22,517 nt of DNA from Candidatus Effluviviaceae Genus I sp. (GCA_016867725.1 VGIX01000028.1:1-22517); one strand, 5' to 3'; shown: positions 1 to 7,553, counted from the stretch's first letter. Made by a program: numbers and translations. Notes: a model not told the origin generated them from the sequence alone.

Positions 1-419
1 GGCGAGTCAGGTCGAGCCACGCAGAACGGCGCCCTCACTCAGCGGGAATGCGGCGCTGTCCGATCTCCCAAAGAACTCGTGCCTCTCCCAACCCTACTGC
101 CCTCTGGACCCGCGGAGGCCTAACGACAACTAGGTTTCCCAGTCCCCTCACCGACGTCCCCGAGCTTGCGCGCATGGGGTGTGCGTGCTGCGCGCTGACT
201 ACATCGCCTGGTTCGTGTGTGCCGTTTCGTGCCCTCTCATCCGCTCTGCCGCCCCGGCCCGCAGCCGAGGCCTCCCCTTCCACGTCTCTGCGCCCGACGC
301 TGCGTGAGCCGCGGATTCGGCTGAGTCGTGCCCCCGCCGCCGCGCGGTTCGGCCGCGTCCCGCGCCCGGCAAACCGCTCACCTCGTCGAGTCGCCCACCC
401 TCCTCCGCCGGATGGCAGC
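1..419. other. Stretch without a convincing gene, downstream of the integrase
   Basis: This stretch follows the integrase stop codon, on its 3' side. Open frames exist on both strands, but none gives a protein I recognise or has a clear ribosome binding site, and the base composition looks more even than in the coding regions. A short inverted repeat (AGCCG, 6-base loop, CGGCT) lies at 307-322 without a T-run. A single sequence matching the integron core motif RYYYAAC (GCCTAAC) lies at 118-124, but no partner GTTRRRY was found within 1-419. I cannot assign a function. The window edge prevents seeing whether a gene ends just outside. Confidence 0.5.
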
Positions 420-1502
420 TCACAGCGTGTCCATCGGGCTTCGCACGCCCAGCTCCTTGCTGCCCGCCACGTGCGTGTAGACCATGGTCGTCCTGATGTC
501 GCGGTGCCCGAGCAGCCGCTGCACGATCCTGATGTTGTAGCCTCCCTCGAGCAGGTGCGTCGCGAACGAGTGCCTGAGCGTGTGACACGTCGCCTGCTTC
601 GCGATCCCGGACCTCCTGACGGCCTCCTTCACGGCTCGCTGGAGCGTGGCCTCGTGCAGGTGGAAGCGCGCGAGGCACTCGGTCTCGGGGTCCGTGATGG
701 TGTGCGCCGACGGGAACACGAACTGCCACCCCCACTCGATCCCGGCGTTCGGGTACTTCCGCAGGACCGCCGACGGCACCACCGCCCGGACCGGCGCGCC
801 CTTCCTGTCCTGCTCGAACAGCCCGCGCACGCGCTCGATGTGCCTGCGAAGCGGCTCCTTGAGGCATGCGGGCAGGAGCGTCACACGGTCCTTCTCGCCC
901 TTGCCGCCCCGCACGACCACCATGTCGCGCTCGAACTCGACGTCCTTCACCCGGAGCTCCAGGCACTCGACGAGGCGCAGGCCCGAACCGTAGAGCATCT
1001 GCGCCATCAGCTTCGTCATGCCCGACATCTCGTTGAGCACGGCCTTCACCTCGTCCCGCGTCAGCACCACCGGCAGCCGTTTCGGCTTCTTCGCGCGGAC
1101 GATGAGCTGCACCCACCCCAGGTCCTGGCGGAGCACTTCCTTGAACATGAAGAGGATGGCGGACAGCGCCTGCTCCTGGGTGGACGCGCTCACGCCGCGA
1201 TTGACCGCGAGGTCGTTGATGAACGCGCGGACCTCGGTGGGCCCCATTTCCGCCGGGTCCTGCCCACCGTGGAAGCGCATGAAGCGCTTGGCCCATCCGA
1301 CGTACGCCTCTTCGGTGCGGCCGCTGTAGTGCCGCACGCGAAGCGCGCTGCGTATGGCGCCGATCAGCTGCTCGCCGGTCAGGAGCGGCTTCTTCGTCGC
1401 TGCGGGGAGACTGACATGTGTGTGAGTCGGTGGGGCGAGCGCCTCATCGGGCTCGATCAGGCCAATGGAGGGACTCTGTCCTTCGTACTTATGCCGCACC
1501 AC
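420..1502 (-). CDS. intI: Integron integrase, IntI-family tyrosine recombinase
   Basis: A site-specific recombinase that would excise or insert gene cassettes at attI and attC sites. Counting from the GTG at 1502 (360 residues), the catalytic set is complete: Arg176 (GSGLRL), Lys201 (GGKGEKDR), His307 and Arg310 (HTLRHSF), His333 (LLGHRD) and Tyr342 (TTMVYTHV). The N-terminal core-binding part carries RHYSGRTEEAY and VSASTQEQALSAILF, typical of IntI. Between Lys201 and His307 lies the IntI-only insertion (EWGWQFVFPS, then FHLHEATLQRAVK), which separates integron integrases from XerC/XerD. The open frame continues upstream to a TTG at 1598, but that codon is part of a good -35 box, so translation probably starts at GTG 1502, preceded by GAGGGAG. 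Even so, the N-terminus is about 35-40 residues longer than usual. No cassettes or attC sites were found beside it. Family assignment is very secure; activity is unknown. Confidence 0.93.
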   Translation of the reverse strand: MVRHKYEGQSPSIGLIEPDEALAPPTHTHVSLPAATKKPLLTGEQLIGAIRSALRVRHYSGRTEEAYVGWAKRFMRFHGGQDPAEMGPTEVRAFINDLAVNRGVSASTQEQALSAILFMFKEVLRQDLGWVQLIVRAKKPKRLPVVLTRDEVKAVLNEMSGMTKLMAQMLYGSGLRLVECLELRVKDVEFERDMVVVRGGKGEKDRVTLLPACLKEPLRRHIERVRGLFEQDRKGAPVRAVVPSAVLRKYPNAGIEWGWQFVFPSAHTITDPETECLARFHLHEATLQRAVKEAVRRSGIAKQATCHTLRHSFATHLLEGGYNIRIVQRLLGHRDIRTTMVYTHVAGSKELGVRSPMDTL

Positions 1503-1568
1503 AGCGTTCTCCCTCGAGGGGCGCGAACCAGGGGCAGCATCCACCTCCGTGTCTGCGAAGCGAACACA

Positions 1569-1598
1569 ACTATACTGCGGTTGACGAAGCCGAGTCAA
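1569..1598 (-). promoter_or_regulatory. Candidate sigma70-type promoter of the integrase
   Basis: Reading the minus strand, TTGACT (1593-1598) is followed after 18 bases by TATAGT (1569-1574). Both boxes are close to the sigma70 consensus, and the next start on that strand is GTG 1502 of the integrase. A short inverted repeat (CAAC, 9 bases, GTTG) spans the -10 region and could be an operator, but it is weak. No clear LexA box was seen. Confidence 0.6.
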
Positions 1599-1611
1599 GG
1601 GACGAGTGAGC

Positions 1612-1627
1612 GGCCCGCATTCGGGCC
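1612..1627. other. Short perfect hairpin after the 178-residue protein gene
   Basis: GGCCCG, a CATT loop and CGGGCC form a perfect 6-bp stem. It starts about 10 bases after the TAG (1637-1639) of the preceding minus-strand gene and stands just upstream of the integrase promoter. It lacks a T-run, so it is at best a weak or factor-assisted terminator separating the ligase operon from the integrase. Confidence 0.35.
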
Positions 1628-1636
1628 AGGTCGGGG

Positions 1637-2173
1637 CTAGGGGGAGTCAGCGAGGGACCTGATCTTCCCGAGGTCGAGCGTGCCGGCCGCGCCCCACCCC
1701 TTCTTGCCGGAAGGGACTGCCGGGCGGAACTCCTCATAGAGCGCGAACGCGCGGTCCGCGAGCTGCGACCGGCCCATCGAGCGCGCCAGGGCTTCCATGG
1801 CTTCCTTCACCGCCTCGAGGTCATCCCCGAACTTCCCCTCGAGGTACGCCGTCACGCTCGCCGGGTCCACGGCCCTATCGCCGGCGACCGCCCGGATCCC
1901 GTCCTTCGTGGACAGGGCCGGCACCCCGCGCCCACACAGCTCCACCCAGATCTGCTCTCCGGGCTTCGGCCGCGCCTTCGGCGGCTTCGTCCCCGCCGCC
2001 ACCGCGGGCTTGTGGATCCCAAGCCTCCGCCCCCTCGACTGCGCGTTGAGTCCGGCCAGGCCCCGGCCCAGCGTGAGGGCTGCGTCCCAGTCGAATCCAA
2101 GCCGCGCCGCGACGACGGCCGCCCAGAGCGTCAGCACCGGGGCTCTGTTGACCGTCACGACACGCCGGGGCAT
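1637..2173 (-). CDS. Conserved protein of unknown function, 178 residues
   Basis: I recognise this as a conserved bacterial family, but I know no function for it. The N-terminus has the pattern VTVNRAPVLTLWAAVVAARL, then DAALTLGRGLAGLNAQS; the C-terminal half has an acidic helix (LEAVKEAMEALARSMG) and ends in FALYEEFRPAVPSGKKGWGA plus LDLGKIRSLA. A middle stretch (about 55-70) is rich in Pro and Lys and probably a linker. No signal peptide, membrane segment or catalytic motif is evident, so it is probably cytoplasmic. The ATG follows directly on the TAG of the coiled-coil protein (sequence ATCTAGATG), so the two are probably translated together. It is the last gene of the run before the integrase. 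Confidence 0.8.
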   Translation of the reverse strand: MPRRVVTVNRAPVLTLWAAVVAARLGFDWDAALTLGRGLAGLNAQSRGRRLGIHKPAVAAGTKPPKARPKPGEQIWVELCGRGVPALSTKDGIRAVAGDRAVDPASVTAYLEGKFGDDLEAVKEAMEALARSMGRSQLADRAFALYEEFRPAVPSGKKGWGAAGTLDLGKIRSLADSP

Positions 2174-2443
2174 CTAGATGAACCTTCTCGCCGTCGAGTC
2201 CAGTTTCTTCGACAGGTTCCTCAGGCGCACGACGACGTCGCCCTTCGCCCGCTGCCACTCGTCCGCGCGCTTCTTCAGAAGCCCGTCGAGCGCGATGCGG
2301 CAGCCCTGCAGCTCGGACGCGAGCCCCTCGACCTCCTTCTCGCCGCCCTTCTCCCGCGCCGGGCCGCGAAGCTCCTTGATCCTGGTCTCGCACTTCAGAA
2401 GCTCGCCCTCAAGCTGCGTCCTGACCTTCTCCTTCTCGTCCAT
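2174..2443 (-). CDS. Small predicted coiled-coil protein, 89 residues
   Basis: A short, highly charged protein with long predicted helices. Residues 1-35 (MDEKEKVRTQLEGELLKCE onward) and 38-85 show heptad-like spacing of Leu, Ile and Val among Lys, Glu and Arg, and there is no membrane segment. I chose the ATG at 2443 over an in-frame ATG 33 bases upstream because GGGAGGGGGAGAGG stands immediately before it. The stop abuts the start of the next gene. It lies 51 bases after the ATP-grasp ligase gene, so it is probably in the same transcript. Its function is unknown; general resemblance to small stress-related coiled-coil proteins is only a guess. Confidence 0.75.
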   Translation of the reverse strand: MDEKEKVRTQLEGELLKCETRIKELRGPAREKGGEKEVEGLASELQGCRIALDGLLKKRADEWQRAKGDVVVRLRNLSKKLDSTARRFI

Positions 2444-2494
2444 GCCTCTCCCCCTCCCATGCCCGGTCGGAGACAACGCGGCATCACCGCGCCA

Positions 2495-3964
2495 TCACCT
2501 CCCGTGAAGTTGGTCGAGTCGCCACACGAAGTCCTCGATGATCGCCTCGTACAGGCCGTCCTTCAGCACCGCGTCCTCGACCGTCGCCTCGAGGTTCGGG
2601 TTCTCGTTCACCTCGATCACCATCACGCGTCGCGCGTCCTGCTTCACGTCCACGCCGTACAGCCCGTCGCCGATCAGGTTCGCCGCCTTGAGCGCGACCT
2701 TGATCACCGACGGCGGCGCATCCTCGACGGCCACGGTCTTCCAGTCTCCCTCCTTCCATCCTCCCTTCGAACCGTGCTGGATCACCTGCCAGTGCTTCTC
2801 GGTCATGAAGTACTGGCACGCGAACAGGGGCTGCTGGTTCAGGATCCCGATCCGCCAGTCGAACGGCGTGTACACGAACTCCTGCGCGAGGATCAGGTCC
2901 GACGAGCGGAACAGGTTCTCCGCCGTGGTCTCGAGCTCGTCGCGGTTCTCCACCTTCACCACGCCCCGCGAGAAGGAGCCGTCGGGGATCTTGAGCACAA
3001 CCGGGTACGGTATCTGGTCCTCCACCGAGTCCACGCTGTCCTTGCGCACGATCATCGTCTTCGGCGTCGGGATGCGATGCGTGCGGAGAAGCTCCGCGAG
3101 GTACACCTTGTTCGTGCACTTGAGGATCGAGTCCGGGCTGTCGATGACGATGAGCCCCTCGTTCTCCGCCTTCTTCGCGAACTGGTAGGTGTGGTGGTTG
3201 ATGCCCGTCGTCTCGCGGATGAACAGCGCGTCGAACTCTGCGAGTCGCCCGTAGTCCTTCTTCTCGATGAGGTCGACGTCCACGCCGGCGTCCTCGCCCG
3301 CCCTCACGAGGCTCTTGAGCGCCCGCGTGTCCGAAGGCGGGAACTCCTCCTCCGGATTGTAGAGCACCGCGAGGTCGTACTTGTACTTCCGGCGCGCCCG
3401 CGGCTCCCGCCAGCGTCTGCTCAGGTGCTGCGCCAGGCCGCGGAGGAAGACCTCCTCTTCGTCAGACTCGAGGCCGTTGACGTGCACGGGGCGCACCGCC
3501 GCCAAGAGCCACTTCCCCTGCCGCCGGAACTCCGCCTCAAGGAGCGGCATGCGGAACACCTCGAACAGCTGACGCGCGAGGTCCTCCATCTCGGGGACCC
3601 GGCACTGCCCGAAGAACACGTCCAGCTCGAAGGTGTTCCCGGCCTCCTTCGCGCCCGACTTGAGCGAGCGCTGGATGAGCGCGTCGAGTTCCTCGAAATC
3701 CAGGCTGTAGATGGACTTCCTCGAGAGGTCGTTGATGGTCCGCACCGACGGCAGGACCTTGTGCCCGCGGGCCTCGGCCAGAAGCGAGCAGTAGTAGCCG
3801 ACGCTCAGGTAGCGGTAGCTCCGGCAGAGGTTGAGCACGCGGAGGTCGCGGCGGTCGGCGTACTCGCCCGAGGCGAGGTACTCCCGGGCCATCACGACCT
3901 TGAGGTCGGGGTAGCTCGGCTTCCAGTCGGACGGCTTCTCGATGAGGATCAGATGGTCAGCCAT
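2495..3964 (-). CDS. RimK-like ATP-grasp ligase with N-terminal RLAN domain
   Basis: Proteins of this family couple ATP hydrolysis to formation of an amide bond between a carboxylate and an amine; the substrates of the RLAN subgroup are not established. The 489-residue protein begins with the RimK-like N-terminal (RLAN) domain (MADHLILIEKPSDWKPSYPD, then LCRSYRYLSVGYYCSLLAEARGHKVLPS). The C-terminal half is an ATP-grasp fold: TNKVYLAELL, YPVVLKIPDGSFSRGVVKV (ATP-binding lysine and glycine-rich loop), FDWRIGIL, and near the end GVDVK and VIEVNENPNLEA with metal-binding Glu and Asn. The ATG at 3964 has GGAGAGGGAAGG upstream and overlaps the end of the GNAT gene by 8 bases, which points to translational coupling. 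Ligase class is secure; the product is unknown. Confidence 0.9.
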   Translation of the reverse strand: MADHLILIEKPSDWKPSYPDLKVVMAREYLASGEYADRRDLRVLNLCRSYRYLSVGYYCSLLAEARGHKVLPSVRTINDLSRKSIYSLDFEELDALIQRSLKSGAKEAGNTFELDVFFGQCRVPEMEDLARQLFEVFRMPLLEAEFRRQGKWLLAAVRPVHVNGLESDEEEVFLRGLAQHLSRRWREPRARRKYKYDLAVLYNPEEEFPPSDTRALKSLVRAGEDAGVDVDLIEKKDYGRLAEFDALFIRETTGINHHTYQFAKKAENEGLIVIDSPDSILKCTNKVYLAELLRTHRIPTPKTMIVRKDSVDSVEDQIPYPVVLKIPDGSFSRGVVKVENRDELETTAENLFRSSDLILAQEFVYTPFDWRIGILNQQPLFACQYFMTEKHWQVIQHGSKGGWKEGDWKTVAVEDAPPSVIKVALKAANLIGDGLYGVDVKQDARRVMVIEVNENPNLEATVEDAVLKDGLYEAIIEDFVWRLDQLHGR

Positions 3965-4484
3965 GCTGCGCCGCCTTCCCTCTCCGGGAACGCCCGCCCC
4001 GCGCGGCGCGAGGCGCCTGCCGCGGCGCCGGTCGCGCCGTCGCGCCACGAAGCGCCTTCTCGAACCTGAGCGCGGTCATGCCGTCCTCGTAGTACCCGAC
4101 GGTCCGCGCGAACTCCGCGTAGCCGGCGTCTCGGAAGAGCCCGAGCGACGGCCGGTTGTCCTTCCGGACCTCGAGCCGCATCACCGACCGGCCCCCCCGC
4201 GCCGCCGCCCGCTCCGCCGCGTCGAGCAGCCCGCGCCCCACGCCGCGCCCGCGCGCCCGCCGGTCCACGGCGATCGAGTAGAGCCGCGCGACCGCGCTGC
4301 CCTCCCGGAACGACACGAGCGCGTACCCCCGCACGAAGGCGCGGTCCGCGTCCACGAGCACGAGCGATCGGTCGCCCGCGACCGCCCGCGCCAGGCTTCG
4401 GCGGGACAGTCGGTCGCCGCGGAAGCTCTCGTTCTCCAGGTCGACGAGCGCGTCGAGATCGCGCGCTGCGGCGCGTCGTATCAC
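3957..4484 (-). CDS. GNAT-family (RimI-like) N-acetyltransferase
   Basis: Transfers an acetyl group from acetyl-CoA to an amine, often a protein N-terminus or a small molecule. Conserved motif A with the acetyl-CoA pyrophosphate loop is at about residues 70-87 (YSIAVDRRARGRGVGRGLL), followed by motif B (MRLEVRKDNRPSLGLFRDAGY) and a C-terminal YYEDGMTALRFEK typical of RimI-like enzymes. Residues after about 145 form an Arg/Ala/Pro-rich tail that may be disordered. The GTG start lies 1 base after the TGA of the permease gene, and the 3' end overlaps the ATP-grasp gene by 8 bases. Pairing of a GNAT protein with an RLAN/RimK ligase is known in other bacteria, where the GNAT is often fused to a C39-type peptidase; no peptidase part is present here. 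The acceptor substrate is unknown. Confidence 0.9.
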   Translation of the reverse strand: MIRRAAARDLDALVDLENESFRGDRLSRRSLARAVAGDRSLVLVDADRAFVRGYALVSFREGSAVARLYSIAVDRRARGRGVGRGLLDAAERAAARGGRSVMRLEVRKDNRPSLGLFRDAGYAEFARTVGYYEDGMTALRFEKALRGATARPAPRQAPRAARGGRSRRGKAAQHG

Positions 4485-4485
4485 C

Positions 4486-5538
4486 TCACACCTCGCCGAG
4501 CACGCGCGTCCGCTCGCCGAGCACGTCCTGCACGTAGAGCATCTGCACGCTCACGACCGCCACGACCGCGATGGGCGTCGCGAGGAGCACGCCGAGCCCT
4601 CCGAACAGCACGCCCATGAGCACCTGCGTCGCGACGAGCACCGCCGGCCCCAGGTGGACCGCCCGGTGCTCCACGAGCGGGCTCACGACGCAGTTCTCGA
4701 GCGCCTGCACCGCGACGAAGAGCGCCACCGTCATCGCCGCGCGGAGCGGCGACTGCGCCAGCGCGACGAGCGCCGCGGGGATCGCGGCGGCCACCGGGCC
4801 TATGTACGGCACGAACTCGAGCAGCGCGGCGATGAGTCCGAACGCCAGCGGGAAGGGAACCCCGATGATGGACAGCCCGATCGCCACGACCGAGCCGATG
4901 AGCGCCATCGCCACGAGACGCCCGACGAGCCAGCGTCTGAGCGCCCGCCTGATCGCGAGCCCGACCTCGCGGTACCGCCCGCGGCGCGCTCCCGGCACGA
5001 GCGTGAGCGCCGCCTGGACGTAGAGCGAGGGCCGAAGCGCCACGTAGATGCCGACCACGAGCACGAGGAACGCGGCCACGACGCCGCGGAACACCGAGCC
5101 GAAGAACACCGCGATCCCGTGCATCGACGGCGTCCAGACGCTCAGCGACTCACGGAAGTCCGGGATCCATGCGAGCAGCCCCGGTCCCCATCGGGTGCCC
5201 TCGAGCCACAGCCTCACGCCTGCCCAGGTCTCGGGGAGAGAGCGGAAGAGGTCCGTCATCTGCTCTGCGATGCCCGGCCCGAAGGCCACCCCGACGAGCG
5301 TCGGGACGGCCAGCACCGCGACGACGACGACCGCCACGGCGCTCCCGCGCGGCATCCTCGTCCGGCACACGAGCGCTGTCGCCACGGCGTCGATGAAGAC
5401 GGCGAAGAGCACACCGGCGAACGCGAGGAGCAGCACGCTCGCCACGGGCCGCAGGAGGTGCAGAAGGATGGCGACCGCGGCGAGACCCGCGACGACGATC
5501 CCCGCCTTCCCGACCGAGCGCTCTCCGCTGCCCGACAT
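4486..5538 (-). CDS. AI-2E-family membrane transporter (YdgG/PerM type)
   Basis: A polytopic inner-membrane permease of 350 residues. Members have been linked to export of autoinducer-2 and to sodium/proton exchange, so the substrate cannot be inferred. Hydrophobic segments are visible at the N-terminus (AGIVVAGLAAVAILLHLL, SVLLLAFAGVLFAVFI), then VAVVVVAVLAVPTLVGVAF, a soluble segment, FLVLVVGIYVAL, and the conserved C-terminal block (LIGSVVAIGLSIIGVPFPLA, FVPYIGPVAAAIPAALVAL, VSPLVEHRAVHLGPAVLV, GLGVLLATPIAVVAVV). I prefer the ATG at 5538; a GTG at 5574 would add 12 residues but lacks a clear ribosome binding site. The gene sits between the YedF-like gene and the GNAT gene with only 1 base before the latter, so it probably belongs to the same transcript. 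Confidence 0.9.
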   Translation of the reverse strand: MSGSGERSVGKAGIVVAGLAAVAILLHLLRPVASVLLLAFAGVLFAVFIDAVATALVCRTRMPRGSAVAVVVVAVLAVPTLVGVAFGPGIAEQMTDLFRSLPETWAGVRLWLEGTRWGPGLLAWIPDFRESLSVWTPSMHGIAVFFGSVFRGVVAAFLVLVVGIYVALRPSLYVQAALTLVPGARRGRYREVGLAIRRALRRWLVGRLVAMALIGSVVAIGLSIIGVPFPLAFGLIAALLEFVPYIGPVAAAIPAALVALAQSPLRAAMTVALFVAVQALENCVVSPLVEHRAVHLGPAVLVATQVLMGVLFGGLGVLLATPIAVVAVVSVQMLYVQDVLGERTRVLGEV

Positions 5539-5590
5539 CTCGCCTGCCCCGTCCCGGCTTCGCGACCGCTGCACGCCGCGGCCGCGCCCG

Positions 5591-5926
5591 TCAGATGGTC
5601 ACGACGGTCTCCGACCGCATGAGCATCGCGACGATCCCCTGCATGTTGCCGACCCGCCCCACCTTCACCGCCCGCTCGAGGCCGTAGTGCTCGAGGCACG
5701 TCTGGCACGAGACGATGTCCACGCCGGCGCGCGCCAGCAGGCCCAGCGCGTCGAGCACGGCCGAGCCCTCGGTCGTGAGCTTCACGCCCGCGTTGTAGAG
5801 CACGATGGCCGCGGGCTTCGCCTCGTCCGCGGCCAGCTTCCTCAGGAACGAGCCCACGAGGACGGCCCCAAGCTCGTCCGAGCCGCGCCCCATCGTCTCG
5901 CTCGCGATCACGATCACGCGGCTCAC
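5591..5926 (-). CDS. YedF-like DsrE/DsrF-family protein, stand-alone
   Basis: A 111-residue protein matching the C-terminal DsrE-like domain of YedF, a protein connected with selenium or sulfur metabolism. Visible features are IASETMGRGSDELG near the N-terminus, IVLYNAGVKLTTEGS, and IVSCQTCLEHYG with Cys74 and Cys77, followed by VGNMQGIVAMLM. In YedF this domain normally follows a TusA-like domain, which is absent here. DsrE-family proteins are small cytoplasmic proteins that often carry sulfur on a cysteine, and the CxxC is compatible with that. The GTG start overlaps the RNase G stop by four bases (GTGA) with GAGAGGGAG upstream, so translation is probably coupled to rng. The exact role is unknown. 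Confidence 0.8.
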   Translation of the reverse strand: MSRVIVIASETMGRGSDELGAVLVGSFLRKLAADEAKPAAIVLYNAGVKLTTEGSAVLDALGLLARAGVDIVSCQTCLEHYGLERAVKVGRVGNMQGIVAMLMRSETVVTI

Positions 5927-7464
5927 TGGCTCTCCCTCTCCGCGGCGAGTTCCCTGCCGTCCTTCGCGGACAGGATGCGGAACTCGTCGCGCCCGAGCGA
6001 GCGGTCGTCCCTGACGTCGATGATCCGCCGCGTCTCGCGCTCAAGCCCGTTGAGGCGGGCCTCCTCGGTCTGGAGAAGGTGCATCGCCATCTCGGGCGCC
6101 ACGCGGAGGTCCAGCTTCTTCTCCTTCGACGTCGCCGCCACGCGCCGCACCGCGCGCTCGATGAGCAGCACGATGGACTCGACGGACAGCACCTTGCCCG
6201 TTCCCTCGCAGTGCGGACACGGGTCGGTGAACTGGTGGAGCAGGCTCGGCCGGACGCGCTGCCGCGTCATCTGGACGATCCCGAGCTCGCCGATCGGAAA
6301 CACCTTGCTGCGCGCGCGGTCGCGCGACAGCACCTTCTTGAGCTCCTGAACGACCTTCTCCCGGTTGCCTTCGCTCGCCATGTCGATGAAGTCGACGACG
6401 ATGATCCCGCCGATGTCGCGAAGCCTGAGCTGCCGGCCGATCTCCCTTGCGGCGGCGATGTTCGTCTTGAGGATCGTGTCCTCCTGGTCCTTCTTGCCGG
6501 TGAACCGGCCGGTGTTCACGTCGATCGCCGTCAGCGCCTCGGTGTGGTCGATGACGATGTAGCCGCCCTTCTTGAAGTAGACCTTCCGGCGCAGGGTTTT
6601 CTCGATCTCGCTCTCGACGCCGTACGCGTCGAAGATCGGCGTCGAGCCCTTGTGCAGCTCGAGCCGCGACCGCAGCTCGGGCGCCACGCTCCGGAGGTAC
6701 CCCGAGATCTCCTTGTACCCGGACCGTGAGTCGATGACGAGCCGCTCGACGTCGGTGTTGAAGACGTCCCGCACGAGCCCCGCCGTCATCTCCATCTCGC
6801 GGTGAATGAGGATGGGCGCCGTCCTCTTCTCCGCGACGGCGTTGATCCTCTTCCAGAGCTTCACGAGGTGATTGATGTCGTGATGGATCTGCCGTTTGCT
6901 CGCGCCGGTGGCGGCGGTGCGGACGATGAGGCCGCCCCACGGCGGCCTCATCTCGCGGGCCATCTCCTTGAGCCGCGCCCGCTCCTCCTGGTCCTCGATC
7001 TTCCGCGAGACGCCGACCGAGCCTGAGAACGGCACGAGCACGAGGAACCGCCCGGGAAGGGAGATCTGTGTCGTGACCCTCGGGCCCTTCGTGCTGATGG
7101 GCTCCTTGGTCACCTGGACCAGGATCTCCTGCCCCTTCGTGAGCAGGTCTTCGATCGGGGCGTCCGGGGACGACTGCCTCTGCCCCTCCTCGATCGCGAG
7201 CGCCCCGTCCTCCTCGAGGTCCGCGAACTCCGCCGTCACGTCCCGCATGTCGGAGACGTGAAGGAACGCGCTCTTCTCGAGCCCGATGTCGACGAACGCC
7301 GCCTGCATTCCGGGCAGCACGGCGCCGACCACGCCCTTGTAGATGTCCCCGACGAACCTGCCGGTCTCGCCCCGCTCGACGAGGATCTCCACGACCTGGG
7401 AGTCCTCGAGGATCGCGATCCTCGTCTCCCCCGGGGCGACGTTGATGATGATCTCCTTGTGCAC
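5923..7464 (-). CDS. rng: Ribonuclease G (Rne/Rng family)
   Basis: A cytoplasmic endoribonuclease of the RNase E/G family that cuts single-stranded A/U-rich RNA in rRNA maturation and mRNA decay. Counting from the GTG at 7464 (513 residues), the N-terminal S1 domain region has GDIYKGVVGAVLPGMQAAFV and SAFLHVSD. The DNase I-like catalytic part has the metal-binding aspartates Asp315 (IDVNTGRF) and Asp358 (VVDFIDM), and the zinc-link cysteines are Cys416 and Cys419 (DPCPHCEGTGKV). There is no long C-terminal scaffold as in RNase E, so Rng is the better name. The frame extends to a TTG at 7506, adding 14 basic residues. I prefer GTG 7464 because VHKEIIINVAPGETR matches the usual N-terminus, but its GGGAGG lies only 3 bases away. 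It follows the radical-SAM gene, as in many bacteria. Confidence 0.95.
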   Translation of the reverse strand: MHKEIIINVAPGETRIAILEDSQVVEILVERGETGRFVGDIYKGVVGAVLPGMQAAFVDIGLEKSAFLHVSDMRDVTAEFADLEEDGALAIEEGQRQSSPDAPIEDLLTKGQEILVQVTKEPISTKGPRVTTQISLPGRFLVLVPFSGSVGVSRKIEDQEERARLKEMAREMRPPWGGLIVRTAATGASKRQIHHDINHLVKLWKRINAVAEKRTAPILIHREMEMTAGLVRDVFNTDVERLVIDSRSGYKEISGYLRSVAPELRSRLELHKGSTPIFDAYGVESEIEKTLRRKVYFKKGGYIVIDHTEALTAIDVNTGRFTGKKDQEDTILKTNIAAAREIGRQLRLRDIGGIIVVDFIDMASEGNREKVVQELKKVLSRDRARSKVFPIGELGIVQMTRQRVRPSLLHQFTDPCPHCEGTGKVLSVESIVLLIERAVRRVAATSKEKKLDLRVAPEMAMHLLQTEEARLNGLERETRRIIDVRDDRSLGRDEFRILSAKDGRELAAERESQ

Positions 7465-7524
7465 GGACCTCCCGACCGCCCTCGCCGGGCGGCTCCTGTC
7501 GTTCAACTCGGCCTTGCGAGACTG

Positions 7525-7553
7525 AGTATAGCCACCTCACAGCATGGCTTCAA
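7525..7553 (-). promoter_or_regulatory. Candidate promoter for rng and downstream genes
   Basis: On the minus strand TTGAAG (7548-7553) is followed after exactly 17 bases by TATACT (7525-7530). The -35 lies in the last codons of the radical-SAM gene and the -10 just after its stop (7537-7539), so transcription would start around 7518, a little upstream of both possible rng starts. Unusually A/T-rich for this window. Confidence 0.5.

Noticed and set aside
118-124. GCCTAAC, a match to the integron attC core RYYYAAC near the integrase
   Set aside because: No partner GTTRRRY was found in 1-419, nor the inner spaced motifs; a seven-base degenerate match is expected by chance.
35-283. 82-codon minus-strand open frame downstream of the integrase
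   Set aside because: No ribosome binding site, no recognisable motif, and composition typical of random frames in G/C-rich DNA.
1570-1640. Possible attI site between the integrase promoter and the next gene
   Set aside because: The nearest candidate core, GTTGACG, does not fit GTTRRRY, and only about 40 bases separate the promoter from the neighbouring coding region.
48-1640. 530-codon plus-strand open frame opposite the integrase
   Set aside because: It is antisense to a gene with full catalytic motifs, has an Arg/His/Pro-rich meaningless composition and no recognisable domain; long antisense frames are expected at this G+C content.
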